A stretch of DNA of 22,600 nucleotides from CAIKBL01 sp043734785 (GCA_043734785.1 JAYTEX010000234.1:1-22600); one strand, 5' to 3'. Positions 14,512 to 21,723 are shown, counted from the stretch's first letter. Program-made: numbers and translations. The notes: a model not told the origin generated them from the sequence alone.

Positions 14512-15996
14512 ATGAGGACGAATGAAAAAATGCCGCACAGGCGAGTGAGGTTGGCATCGACTCTACACGAGCGTTCGCGGCCAAGAAAGGTCGCTGTTGT
14601 GCGTAGCGCGGTGTGGATGATCGCAATCTGCGTGTTGTTGCTCGCCTCACGCGACGGCCTGACCGCCCCGATTCGCTACACCATTGCCGTGGACCGCCAA
14701 TTCAAGGCGGTCACCGTCGATGCGTGTTTCGGCGCTGGCGTGCCCGCTCAACTCTCCCTCAGTACAGAGGTCGCCCCTAACATTCTCAGTGGGCTTTCCT
14801 TGGCGCAGCGATCGCGGCGCAGTGTGTACCGCGCGACGACCGTCGCCAAAGGCTGCGCCCATTACGCGCTCGATCTTTCCGGTCTGCCGCCTGGCAATCC
14901 GCATGCGGGATTTCAGCGCTTGACAGGCGCCATTCTGATTGATCCTAGGTGGCTGCTTGCCGTGCCGCACGGCGGTGGGTCGCACACCCTCGAACTGCAC
15001 TTCATCCTCCCGGTGAGTGCGCGCATCTCCGCGCCGGCTGAAATCCGCGCAGAAGGCGCCGGACGCTGGCGACTGGTGCTAGACACGCGCGCATGGGACC
15101 GTAGCGGGCGGCTGGGTATTGGACGTATGTATCAAGCGAAGCACTCGGTGGGTGGCGCGACACTTGCTATCAGCGTGATCGGTTCGCTTGCCGCAGTGCC
15201 GGGCGCGTCCTATGCACAATGGGTCACCCAAATCGCGACCACGATGTCTGCGGCCTTTGGTCGCTTCCCGGTACCCTACACCCAGGTTTTGCTCGTGCTG
15301 CCGACGCACACCGGCGAGGCCGTGCCCTGGGGCGAAGTGGTACGCGCGGGCGGCGATGGCGTGCTGCTCTATGTCGATCGCACCCGAGGGGTCGAGCAGC
15401 TGGCGCAGGATTGGGTGGCATTCCACGAGTTCTCCCATTTGTTGCACCCGTTTATGGGGCGGCGCGACAGCTGGTGGGCGGAAGGCTTAGCGAGCTACTA
15501 CCAGAACGTGTTGCGCGCGCACGCCGGACAACTGACCCCTCAGGCGGCCTGGCGCGAATTGCATGCCGGCTTTGGTCGCGGGCGGTCTGAGCTTGATGGG
15601 TCGACCTTGGCGGTGGCGAGTCACGAGATGATGACACGCCGTCATTTCATGCGCGTGTATTGGAGCGGGGCTGCGATCGCTTTGCTGGCGGACGTCGAAT
15701 TACGCCTTCGGACCCGCAATCAACATTCGCTGGCGGAGGTCCTCGGTCAATTCTCCCTCTGCTGTCTACCAGTCACCCGCGAGTGGACCGCGCGGGAATT
15801 CATGCGGCGGCTGGATGAAATTGCGGGTGTGGCCGTATTTGAACCCTTGCTCGAACACAATTTCGGCGCACTCGGGTTCCCGGACGTGTCACCGGCGTAT
15901 GCGGTACTGGGCCTGCGCGATCGTGCGGGCGAGTTGGAAATCGGCGGCGGTGCGGCCGAGCGACGGCTGCGCGAAGCCATCATGGGTAGCGACTAG
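14512..15996 (+). CDS. Gluzincin-like zinc metallopeptidase, probably exported
   Basis: 494 aa from ATG 14512; ATG 14530 (GAGGA 11 nt upstream) or 14617 could be the real start. A hydrophobic segment (about 35-47, AVWMIAICVLLLA) following a basic N-terminus suggests a signal peptide or anchor. The catalytic motif HEFSH is at 305-309 and a likely third zinc ligand is Glu324 in WAEGLASYYQ, spacing HExxH-x14-E as in the peptidase-MA/M1-like clan. The first 200 residues look like a beta-rich domain. Activity on proteins or peptides in the periplasm is inferred; no substrate can be named. It faces pyruvate carboxylase across fewer than 30 nt and ends 39 nt before the quinoprotein gene on the other strand. 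Confidence 0.8.
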   Translation: MRTNEKMPHRRVRLASTLHERSRPRKVAVVRSAVWMIAICVLLLASRDGLTAPIRYTIAVDRQFKAVTVDACFGAGVPAQLSLSTEVAPNILSGLSLAQRSRRSVYRATTVAKGCAHYALDLSGLPPGNPHAGFQRLTGAILIDPRWLLAVPHGGGSHTLELHFILPVSARISAPAEIRAEGAGRWRLVLDTRAWDRSGRLGIGRMYQAKHSVGGATLAISVIGSLAAVPGASYAQWVTQIATTMSAAFGRFPVPYTQVLLVLPTHTGEAVPWGEVVRAGGDGVLLYVDRTRGVEQLAQDWVAFHEFSHLLHPFMGRRDSWWAEGLASYYQNVLRAHAGQLTPQAAWRELHAGFGRGRSELDGSTLAVASHEMMTRRHFMRVYWSGAAIALLADVELRLRTRNQHSLAEVLGQFSLCCLPVTREWTAREFMRRLDEIAGVAVFEPLLEHNFGALGFPDVSPAYAVLGLRDRAGELEIGGGAAERRLREAIMGSD

Positions 15997-16035
15997 CGAT
16001 TGACCCTGACGGCACGCCGGACATCGTGCGAACAC

Positions 16036-17829
16036 TCACGGCGGCAGTGCAAAGGCGACGACTGCATCGCCGAGCGGGAAATTGAACAGCGCATGGCCAC
16101 CGGCGGCCACGGCGACATACTGACGGCCATTGACCCGGTAGGTAATCGGGGGTGCATTGACACCGGCACCTGTCGCGAAGCGCCACAGACGCTTGCCGTT
16201 GTTGGCATCGAGCGCGATGAAATCACCGCCAGACTCGCCGGTGAACACGAGACCACCGGCGGTCGCGAGCGTGCCGGAGACGAGCGGTAGCGCGGTCTTG
16301 AGCTGCCACTTGATCGTGCCATCCCCTGGGTCGATTGCTGAGAGTGTGCCGGAGCGTTCGACCTCCGCAGGGAAGCTCAGCACGGTGGTGGGGTGGCCGG
16401 CTGCGTCTTGTTCGACACGATAGCGCGTCGGGTTGTGCGTCGCTGGCACATAGATCCAACCGGTGGCCGGGTAGTAAGCCGCCGGCGGCCAGTTGGCGCC
16501 GCCGGCCGCGCCGGGCGCGACGTCGATGCCCTCACGGGTCGGCCGCTGGAACATGTGCGCGTCCTGCGGCACAAAGGCCTGGGAGCGGCGTATCGGTTTA
16601 CCCGTGCGACGGTCTAGCACATACAGCCAGCCCGATTTCGATGCCGCAGCAAGCGCGAGCACCGGTTGACCGTCGTCGCCCGGCAAGTCGACCAGGACCG
16701 GCGGTGACGCGGCGTCATACCCCCAGAGGTCGTGCGGCACGAGCTGGTGATACCAGCGCAATTTGCCGCTCGCGATCTCGATCGCGACGATCGATGAGGT
16801 GTAGAGGTTGTCGCCGGGGCGTTGGTCATCCGCGTAGCCGGGCGAAGCGTTACCGGTACCGAAATATAGGAGCCCGAGTTCGGGATCGATCGACGGCGAG
16901 GAATAGATCGACCCGCCGCCGGCCTTCCATGCCGCGCGGTACTGCGTGGCGTCGCGGCGCTCGCGCGCGAGATCGCGCGGCAAGGGATCACCGAAAGAAG
17001 TCGTGGCCGAAAATTCGCCTTCCCAGCCTGTCGCGGCAGTCGCATACCAGCGCCAAAGTAAGCGACCATCTTCAACGCTGTACGCCGATAGAAACGCGCG
17101 CAGCCCCTCGCGTACCCCAGGCCGGCCGAGGACTGAAGCAGAGTCCTGCTCTGCATCGCTGAGTACTGCGCTGTAGCCGGTGCCACTGACGCCGATGAAG
17201 ACCTTGCCGTCGTGCACGACCGGCGCCATGTTGCCGGCGAAGCGCGTGTAGCGATCGAAGGCAGCGCGGTGCGCTGGGTCGAAGCGCTCGATGGCGGCGA
17301 GATCGGCCGGGTCGCCCGTCATGGGATCGACCACAGGGATATCCCACACCACGCTTCCGGTGCTTGCCTCAAGCGCAATCAGCCGCGCATCAGCCGTGAT
17401 CATAAAGAGCCGCCCGTAGCCCCAGGCCAGCCCGCGGTTATGCGAGCCGCAGCAGAGTTTGTCCGCTAGGAGCTTGTGCGTATAACGCCATTTGAGTGCG
17501 CCGGTGTCTGCCTCGAGTGCAATGACATGGTTAAAAGGGGTGGTGAGATACATCACCCCATCGACGACAAGCGGGTTGGTGGGGAAGGTGCCGACGATTC
17601 CGGTCTGGAAAATCCAGGCCGGGGCTAAATGTTTGACGTTGTCAGTATCGATATCACGCAGGGCGCTGTAACGCTGGTTCGCATAGCCGTGCCCGTAGGT
17701 CAGCCAATTGTCTTGATCTCGGTGTGAGGTGGCGAGGCGGAGGTCGTCGGCATGCAGCGACCAGCCTGCACTTGCCAAGACGATCACGGCGATACACGTG
17801 AATAATCGGAGACGACTTCGCAGATTCAT
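16036..17829 (-). CDS. PQQ-dependent dehydrogenase-like quinoprotein (eight-bladed propeller)
   Basis: 597 aa with a signal peptide (about 1-27, cleavage near LHA-DD), hence periplasmic. It has repeated tryptophan-docking motifs (ALKWRY, SVVWDIP, RLLWRW, KLRWYH, TIKWQL, KRLWRF), the vicinal Cys126-Cys127 (KLCCGSHNRG) that stacks on PQQ in methanol dehydrogenases, and GTGNASPG near 324-331. No haem-c CxxCH domain is fused, so it would need a separate electron acceptor. Two active-site positions look changed: the usual WDYD/WDYA reads WGYD at 369-372, and the SGAE glutamate region reads SGTGYS. It may oxidise an unusual alcohol or be a binding protein. No PQQ synthesis genes are nearby. Start codon ATG follows GAGGATG. 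Confidence 0.85.
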   Translation of the reverse strand: MNLRSRLRLFTCIAVIVLASAGWSLHADDLRLATSHRDQDNWLTYGHGYANQRYSALRDIDTDNVKHLAPAWIFQTGIVGTFPTNPLVVDGVMYLTTPFNHVIALEADTGALKWRYTHKLLADKLCCGSHNRGLAWGYGRLFMITADARLIALEASTGSVVWDIPVVDPMTGDPADLAAIERFDPAHRAAFDRYTRFAGNMAPVVHDGKVFIGVSGTGYSAVLSDAEQDSASVLGRPGVREGLRAFLSAYSVEDGRLLWRWYATAATGWEGEFSATTSFGDPLPRDLARERRDATQYRAAWKAGGGSIYSSPSIDPELGLLYFGTGNASPGYADDQRPGDNLYTSSIVAIEIASGKLRWYHQLVPHDLWGYDAASPPVLVDLPGDDGQPVLALAAASKSGWLYVLDRRTGKPIRRSQAFVPQDAHMFQRPTREGIDVAPGAAGGANWPPAAYYPATGWIYVPATHNPTRYRVEQDAAGHPTTVLSFPAEVERSGTLSAIDPGDGTIKWQLKTALPLVSGTLATAGGLVFTGESGGDFIALDANNGKRLWRFATGAGVNAPPITYRVNGRQYVAVAAGGHALFNFPLGDAVVAFALPP

Positions 17830-17928
17830 TTTGCGGCATCCTCGTGCAAGGGCTGAGCGGATGACGCTACCCGGTCGGCGCTGAGTGTGGTGGTCATGAG
17901 TTCGAATACGGAAGTGCTTGCACGTACA

Positions 17929-17946
17929 TGATAATTCAATTTATCA
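17929..17946. promoter_or_regulatory. AT-rich palindrome in the quinoprotein/CoA-transferase divergent region
   Basis: TGATAA (17929-17934), six bases, TTATCA (17941-17946): a perfect 6-bp inverted repeat of 18 bp in an otherwise GC-rich 299-nt divergent spacer (17830-18128). A second small dyad, GTGCTTGCAC (17914-17923), lies next to it. Both could be regulator binding sites for the quinoprotein gene, the CoA-transferase genes or both. No regulator gene is adjacent. Confidence 0.35.
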
Positions 17947-17983
17947 CGCTTGATCGGCGAGCGTAGAAAGGTGACCATTCGGG

Positions 17984-18000
17984 TGGCAGTGGAAATGCAT
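17984..18000 (+). promoter_or_regulatory. scoA: Candidate sigma-54 promoter of the CoA-transferase genes
   Basis: TGGCAG at 17984-17989 and ATGCA at 17995-17999 reproduce the sigma-54 -24/-12 elements: GG (17985-17986) and GC (17997-17998) are exactly 10 nt apart as required. Start would be near 18010, about 119 nt before scoA. The same stretch contains an imperfect dyad TGGAA-N5-TTCCA (17990-18004). Acetoacetate CoA-transferase operons are sigma-54 dependent in E. coli (atoDAEB), which makes this plausible. Confidence 0.35.
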
Positions 18001-18128
18001 TCCACGAACACGCTTAACGCTTTATCTCTGCAACTGTCACCACCTGGTAGACCCCAAATCGCAGAACCGCCTTGCGCGCCAGAATTATTGGCTCGGGCGG
18101 GCCATCAACTTAGGGAGAGAAACCGAAC

Positions 18129-18863
18129 GTGAATTCCAAGGTATACCCGGATGCTGCCTCTGCGCTTAAAGGCGTGGTGGCCGATGGCATGACGGTGGCT
18201 TCCGGCGGCTTCGGCCTGTGCGGCGTGCCGCTGGATCTGGTCGTCGCGCTACGCGATACCCATGTAAAGAATCTGACCATCGTCGGCAACAACGTCGGCT
18301 GCGACGGGCATGGCATGTGGCTGGTGCTGGCCAACGGCCAGATCCGCAAGGCGTGCCTTTCGTTCGCAGGTGATAACAAAATCCTCGAAACCCAGTTCAT
18401 GGAAGGCAAAATCGAACTGGAATTCAACCCGCAGGGCACGTTGGCTGAGCGTCTGCGCGCGGGTGGTGCCGGCATTCCGGCCTTCTATACGCGTACTGGC
18501 TACGGCACAGTGATCGCAGAGGGCAAGGAAACCCGTCAGTTCAACGGCGAGTGGTACGTGATGGAAACCGCCCTCATCGCCGATGTGTCCTTGGTAAAAG
18601 CGTGGAAGGGCGATACCGAAGGCAATCTGGTGTACCGCAAGACCGCGCGCAACTTTAACCCGATGATCGCCTCTGCCGGCAAGCTCACCATCGCGGAAGT
18701 CGAACATCTGGTGCAACCGGGCGAAATTGATCCGGATCAGGTTCACACGCCGGGCATTTTTATTGACCGCATCGTGGTCTCCACCCCGTACGAGAAATAC
18801 ATTGAGTATCCCACCACACGTCCGCGTGCGGCCAAGGCGACAGCTTCCGGAGGAAACATCTGA
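18129..18863 (+). CDS. scoA: 3-oxoacid CoA-transferase subunit A
   Basis: 244 aa, alpha subunit of the succinyl-CoA:3-ketoacid (acetoacetate) CoA-transferase family, which moves CoA from succinyl-CoA or acetyl-CoA onto a 3-oxoacid so that it can be thiolysed. The N-terminal glycine-rich line GGFGLCGVP (26-34) and GNNVGCDGHG near 53-62 are characteristic. The start is GTG, preceded by AGGGAGAG about 11 nt upstream. It overlaps the B subunit gene by one base (TGATG). Subunit choice between succinyl and acetyl CoA donors (Sco versus Ato) cannot be fixed by eye; the close similarity to Sco-type sequences is from memory. Confidence 0.93.
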   Translation: MNSKVYPDAASALKGVVADGMTVASGGFGLCGVPLDLVVALRDTHVKNLTIVGNNVGCDGHGMWLVLANGQIRKACLSFAGDNKILETQFMEGKIELEFNPQGTLAERLRAGGAGIPAFYTRTGYGTVIAEGKETRQFNGEWYVMETALIADVSLVKAWKGDTEGNLVYRKTARNFNPMIASAGKLTIAEVEHLVQPGEIDPDQVHTPGIFIDRIVVSTPYEKYIEYPTTRPRAAKATASGGNI

Positions 18864-19504
18864 TGGCCTGGACCCGTGAAGAGATGGCGGCCCGTGCCGC
18901 CCAGGAATTGCGCGACGGTTACTATGTCAACCTCGGTATCGGCATTCCGACGATGGTGGCGAACATGGTGCCGGAAGGCATGAATGTGACCTTGCAAAGC
19001 GAGAACGGCCTGCTCGGTATCGGCCCGTTTCCCAATGAGGGCGAGATCGATCCGGACCTGATTAATGCCGGCAAGCAGACCATCACCGATCTACCTCACT
19101 CTAGTTATTTCTCCTCGGCTGACAGCTTCGCCATGATCCGCGGTGGTCACATCCACCTATCGATCCTCGGCGGCATGCAGGTCGCGCAGAACGGTGACCT
19201 GGCCAACTGGATGGTGCCCGGTAAAATGGTCAAGGGCATGGGCGGCGCGATGGACCTGGTCGCAGGCGTGCGTCGCATCGTGGTGGTGATGGAGCACAAC
19301 GACAAGGCCGGTGATCCGAAGTTCAAGAAGGCCTGCACCTTGCCGCTCACGGGCAAGGCCGTGGTGGATGTGCTGATCACGGAACTCGGCGTATTCGAGA
19401 TCGACCGCAAGAACGGCGGGGCAAAGCTGATCGAGATGGCCAAGGGCGTGACGCTTGAGGAGATCAAATCGCGGACTGAGGCGGAGTTCAGCGTGGCAGT
19501 CTGA
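18863..19504 (+). CDS. scoB: 3-oxoacid CoA-transferase subunit B
   Basis: 213 aa, beta subunit and partner of the preceding gene. It carries the catalytic glutamate Glu47 in QSENGLLGIGP, which forms the enzyme-CoA thioester, and the GIGIPTMVAN and GGAMDLVAG lines expected for the family. Its ATG overlaps the scoA stop, and the GGAGG ribosome binding site is in the end of scoA. The product allows use of acetoacetate or other 3-oxoacids, for example from polyhydroxybutyrate or ketone turnover. It converges with the DUF2063 gene 33 nt away; a small CGCGA-GCAT-TCGCG hairpin (19515-19528) lies between them. Confidence 0.95.
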   Translation: MAWTREEMAARAAQELRDGYYVNLGIGIPTMVANMVPEGMNVTLQSENGLLGIGPFPNEGEIDPDLINAGKQTITDLPHSSYFSSADSFAMIRGGHIHLSILGGMQVAQNGDLANWMVPGKMVKGMGGAMDLVAGVRRIVVVMEHNDKAGDPKFKKACTLPLTGKAVVDVLITELGVFEIDRKNGGAKLIEMAKGVTLEEIKSRTEAEFSVAV

Positions 19505-19537
19505 GCGAGGCGTTCGCGAGCATTCGCGAGTACGCTT

Positions 19538-20314
19538 TCAGCGCGGGTCGCGCGTTCCGAGGAGCAGCTCGCGCTGGTGCATCCTAGTCAGGATCTCCAA
19601 ACCGTTTTTGATCACGGCAGCCGGATCGACCTGGCCAAGTTCGCGCGCCATATCCGTCAGAATTTCTTGCGCATTCTTGCCGTGCGTATCGCGCACCGTG
19701 AGAAAAAGCTGGCGTGAGATCGCGTTCAGATCGAGTATTCCGTAGCGATGGGACCGATCCCTGAATGCGACCAGATGCGTTTCCTTGGCGGGTGGCGCAG
19801 TGGGCCTGAATTCGGCAGTGATCGCATGCACGGGGAATCGATAGGTCTCGAGCGTGTGAATGGGATTGACCACAATTTCGTCGGCTAGCAGATCGCCCGC
19901 CAGATTAATCCCGTCGAGCAGGAGCTGCCGCTCGTCAGTGGCAATTAGATTCTCGAGCCAATCGAAATGGGCGAGTTCGTAGAGGTAGGGCGGATCATCA
20001 CTCGCGCGCCGGGTATGCTTGAGATAAGCGAGAAACTCAGTGGGCAACCTGGCAAAGACCGGCGTCGTCGCCCGGTGCCTGAGTAAGTAATCCTGGACCA
20101 TGGAGGTCCACCGTTCCGCCGCGAGAACTTCTTTGATGCGCGGAAAATTATCCGCCATGAAACGCTCGATGTGGTAGATCACCGCGTTGCGGTAGACGGC
20201 GACCCGTTCTGCAGGAAGATCCGGCGGGGCAGGTCGATGCGTGGGGTCACGTAGGTGATTGGCGAACGCGCGTTGTGCGCGCACGAAGGCGGGCTCGTCC
20301 ACGTTCGGTTTCAT
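19538..20314 (-). CDS. hvfC: HvfC/BufC-type DUF2063 partner of an MNIO enzyme
   Basis: 258 aa, no signal peptide. The N-terminal half (about 10-105; RAQRAFANHLRDP, RVAVYRNAVIYH, ADNFPRIKEVL) is the DUF2063 'putative DNA-binding' domain, and the C-terminal half follows the HvfC layout. In known systems this protein partners the MNIO enzyme and presents the precursor peptide; DNA binding is not established. Its ATG overlaps the stop of the MNIO gene by 4 nt (ATGA), so they are translated together. It is the last gene of the operon: no DoxX-like membrane protein follows, since the next gene, scoB, converges on it. Confidence 0.88.
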   Translation of the reverse strand: MKPNVDEPAFVRAQRAFANHLRDPTHRPAPPDLPAERVAVYRNAVIYHIERFMADNFPRIKEVLAAERWTSMVQDYLLRHRATTPVFARLPTEFLAYLKHTRRASDDPPYLYELAHFDWLENLIATDERQLLLDGINLAGDLLADEIVVNPIHTLETYRFPVHAITAEFRPTAPPAKETHLVAFRDRSHRYGILDLNAISRQLFLTVRDTHGKNAQEILTDMARELGQVDPAAVIKNGLEILTRMHQRELLLGTRDPR

Positions 20315-21171
20315 CCGGTGGCGAGGTCGGCGGGCTGCGTGAGCGCCAACCCCTGTGCCGCCTGCAGGTGCGCGATTTTCGCGACTTCTCGGACGACCTC
20401 CGCCAGCTCTGGAATATCTTCATCCCGTTCCAGCAGCGTGGGGAAGGTGCCCAGTTCGGCATACGCGAAGCGCAGCAAATCCCATACGGGATCGATCACG
20501 GGCGCGCCGTGGGTATCGATCACCAACCCGGAATCCGTGCGCAGATGGCCGGCAACATGCGCGTAGGCGATGCGCGAAGCGGGGAGTTGGCATAGGAAAT
20601 CGTGCGCGTCGTAGCCGTGATTGACACTGTTGACATAAACATTGTTGATATCAAGTAGGAGGTCGCAATCGGCTTCGGCAAGCACCGCTTTGATGAAGTC
20701 TATTTCTGGCATTTCCTGCAACGGGACACAATAGTAGGAGGCGTTCTCGACCGCGATTTTGCGTTCAAGAATGTCCTGCACCAGGCGGATGCGTGTGGCG
20801 AGATGCGTGACGGCCTCGGCCGTGAATGGCATTGGCAGGAGTTCGTAGAGCAGTCCGGACTCACCGCAGAACGACAGATGGTCGCCATAAATGCGTATCT
20901 GGTAACGCTCGAGAAACTGCTTTATCTCGCGGACATAGGGCACGTCGATCGGGTCGGGTCCGCCGAGGTTAAGCAGGAGACCGTGACTGACCAGCGGGAC
21001 GCGCGCGGCAATCCGCGCGAAGGCATCGCCCAAGCGGCCACCGGCGCCGAGCCAGTTTTCGGGCGCGATCTCCATGAAGCCAATCGCGGGCGGGATTGAA
21101 ATCTGCAGCGGGCCCAGATGAACCCGCCGAAGACCGAGGCCGGCGCCGTGTATCAAAGGCTTCTGATACAC
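20311..21171 (-). CDS. hvfB: MNIO (DUF692) multinuclear iron oxidative enzyme, HvfB/BufB type
   Basis: 286 aa, TIM-barrel of the DUF692 family, which uses two or three iron ions to modify cysteines in RiPP precursors, for example to oxazolone/thioamide or thiooxazole groups. Candidate ligands are visible: Glu34/Glu38 (FMEIAPENW), His63 (SHGLLLN), Asp97-His98 (GDHLSF), Glu142 (VENAS), Asp174 and Asn177 (LLLDINNVYVN), His205 and His209 (YAHVAGH), Asp219 and His221 (IDTHG), Glu248 (LLERD). The start is GTG at 21171, chosen because family similarity (GAGLGLR) begins 9 residues later. No Shine-Dalgarno sequence precedes it, and the start codon is inside an 11-bp hairpin. It lies 48 nt downstream of the precursor gene. 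Confidence 0.93.
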   Translation of the reverse strand: MYQKPLIHGAGLGLRRVHLGPLQISIPPAIGFMEIAPENWLGAGGRLGDAFARIAARVPLVSHGLLLNLGGPDPIDVPYVREIKQFLERYQIRIYGDHLSFCGESGLLYELLPMPFTAEAVTHLATRIRLVQDILERKIAVENASYYCVPLQEMPEIDFIKAVLAEADCDLLLDINNVYVNSVNHGYDAHDFLCQLPASRIAYAHVAGHLRTDSGLVIDTHGAPVIDPVWDLLRFAYAELGTFPTLLERDEDIPELAEVVREVAKIAHLQAAQGLALTQPADLATG

Positions 21172-21174
21172 GGC
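21145..21174 (-). promoter_or_regulatory. Hairpin sequestering the MNIO gene start codon
   Basis: A perfect 11-bp inverted repeat (21145-21155 and 21164-21174) with an 8-nt loop. On the transcript it reads GCCGTGTATCA, loop GAAGCCTT, TGATACACGGC, and the GTG start codon is paired within the 5' arm. It could limit translation of the enzyme relative to its precursor or protect the 3' end of a precursor-only transcript. There is no T-tract, so it is not an intrinsic terminator. Confidence 0.6.
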
Positions 21175-21219
21175 GGCCCGGGCTAGCTGGGTAGGGAGCT
21201 ACTGAACCAACAGTAAGGT

Positions 21220-21528
21220 TTATTTCTGGATGTGCGGCATCGAGCAGCTGGCGCCACTGAAGGTGCCGCATACGGCCGGATCCTTGGCACCCGTGCCAAG
21301 TTTGCCACCCGAATACTTCGCCTTGCCGTCGCCACCATAGGTAAATCCGGTCTCGTCATTGATCATGACCTTGTTGCCTTGCATGTCGACGGATTCGGTC
21401 GCGACGGTAACGCCATGACCGAATTCGACCATTTGGAACGGGTTGTCGGCATTTGCCGCTGCCGACAGCGCCAACACTACCGATGAGCCGATCGCCATGG
21501 CGACTGGCTTCAGATTGATTTTTTTCAT
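21220..21528 (-). CDS. Exported small Cys-containing precursor peptide (HvfA/bufferin-like RiPP substrate)
   Basis: 102 aa. A Sec signal peptide covers 1-27 (basic start MKKINLK, hydrophobic core, cleavage at ANA-DNPF), leaving a mature peptide of 75 residues. The DNPF start resembles HvfA-type precursors as I recall them. The middle is glycine- and lysine-rich (GGDGKAKYSGGKLG) and the only cysteines are Cys87 and Cys95, in AVCGTFSGASCSMPHIQK at the C-terminus. The repeated EGKCG motifs of classic HvfA are absent. A strong GAGGAGGAAGG ribosome binding site, a good promoter, and the MNIO/DUF2063 genes directly downstream make it the likely substrate. A role in metal binding or buffering in the periplasm is inferred from the family, not shown. 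An ordinary exported protein co-transcribed by chance is the alternative. Confidence 0.8.
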   Translation of the reverse strand: MKKINLKPVAMAIGSSVVLALSAAANADNPFQMVEFGHGVTVATESVDMQGNKVMINDETGFTYGGDGKAKYSGGKLGTGAKDPAVCGTFSGASCSMPHIQK

Positions 21529-21598
21529 CTGACCTTCCTCCTCAATTGCACTTAAACGCTTTACGACAACCCCTGCGCGCGAGCGCCAAAACGGCCGA

Positions 21599-21615
21599 TA
21601 ATGCTATTTCCATTA
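21599..21615. promoter_or_regulatory. Dyad in the leader of the precursor-MNIO operon (Fur-like half site)
   Basis: TAATG (21599-21603), seven bases, CATTA (21611-21615) form an inverted repeat; the left half extends to GATAATG, as in a Fur-box half site, but the whole matches the 19-bp Fur consensus only weakly (about 11 of 19). It lies between the proposed transcription start and the precursor gene. Confidence 0.25.
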
Positions 21616-21653
21616 CGCGATCGGCTCGGCGCCACCGGTTCAGCGGTGCGTCG

Positions 21654-21682
21654 ATGTTAGTGCCGGGCAAAAAGGCTGTCCA
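21654..21682 (-). promoter_or_regulatory. Sigma-70 promoter of the precursor-MNIO-DUF2063 operon
   Basis: On the minus strand TGGACA (21682-21677, five of six to TTGACA), a 17-nt spacer, and TAACAT (21659-21654, four of six). Transcription would start near 21647 and give a leader of about 120 nt before the ATG at 21528. The orphan terminator at 21724-21751 lies just upstream and would shield this promoter. Confidence 0.5.
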
Positions 21683-21723
21683 CCGGGCTGACGGGTTAAA
21701 AAATAGCAGATTCAGAGGGGGAT

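Noticed and set aside
14504..14650. 49-residue N-terminal extension of pyruvate carboxylase
   Set aside because: The family N-terminus KRLLVANRGEIA begins right after the ATG at 14503; the extension is a shadow of the facing gene.
17826..18011. 61-aa minus-strand frame whose stop overlaps the quinoprotein start (ATGA)
   Set aside because: The overlap is suggestive, but no ribosome binding site, no known domain, and it crosses both candidate operators. Left open as a small-protein possibility only.
17950..18132. 60-aa plus-strand frame before scoA
   Set aside because: Overlaps the scoA start, lacks a ribosome binding site and covers the putative promoter.
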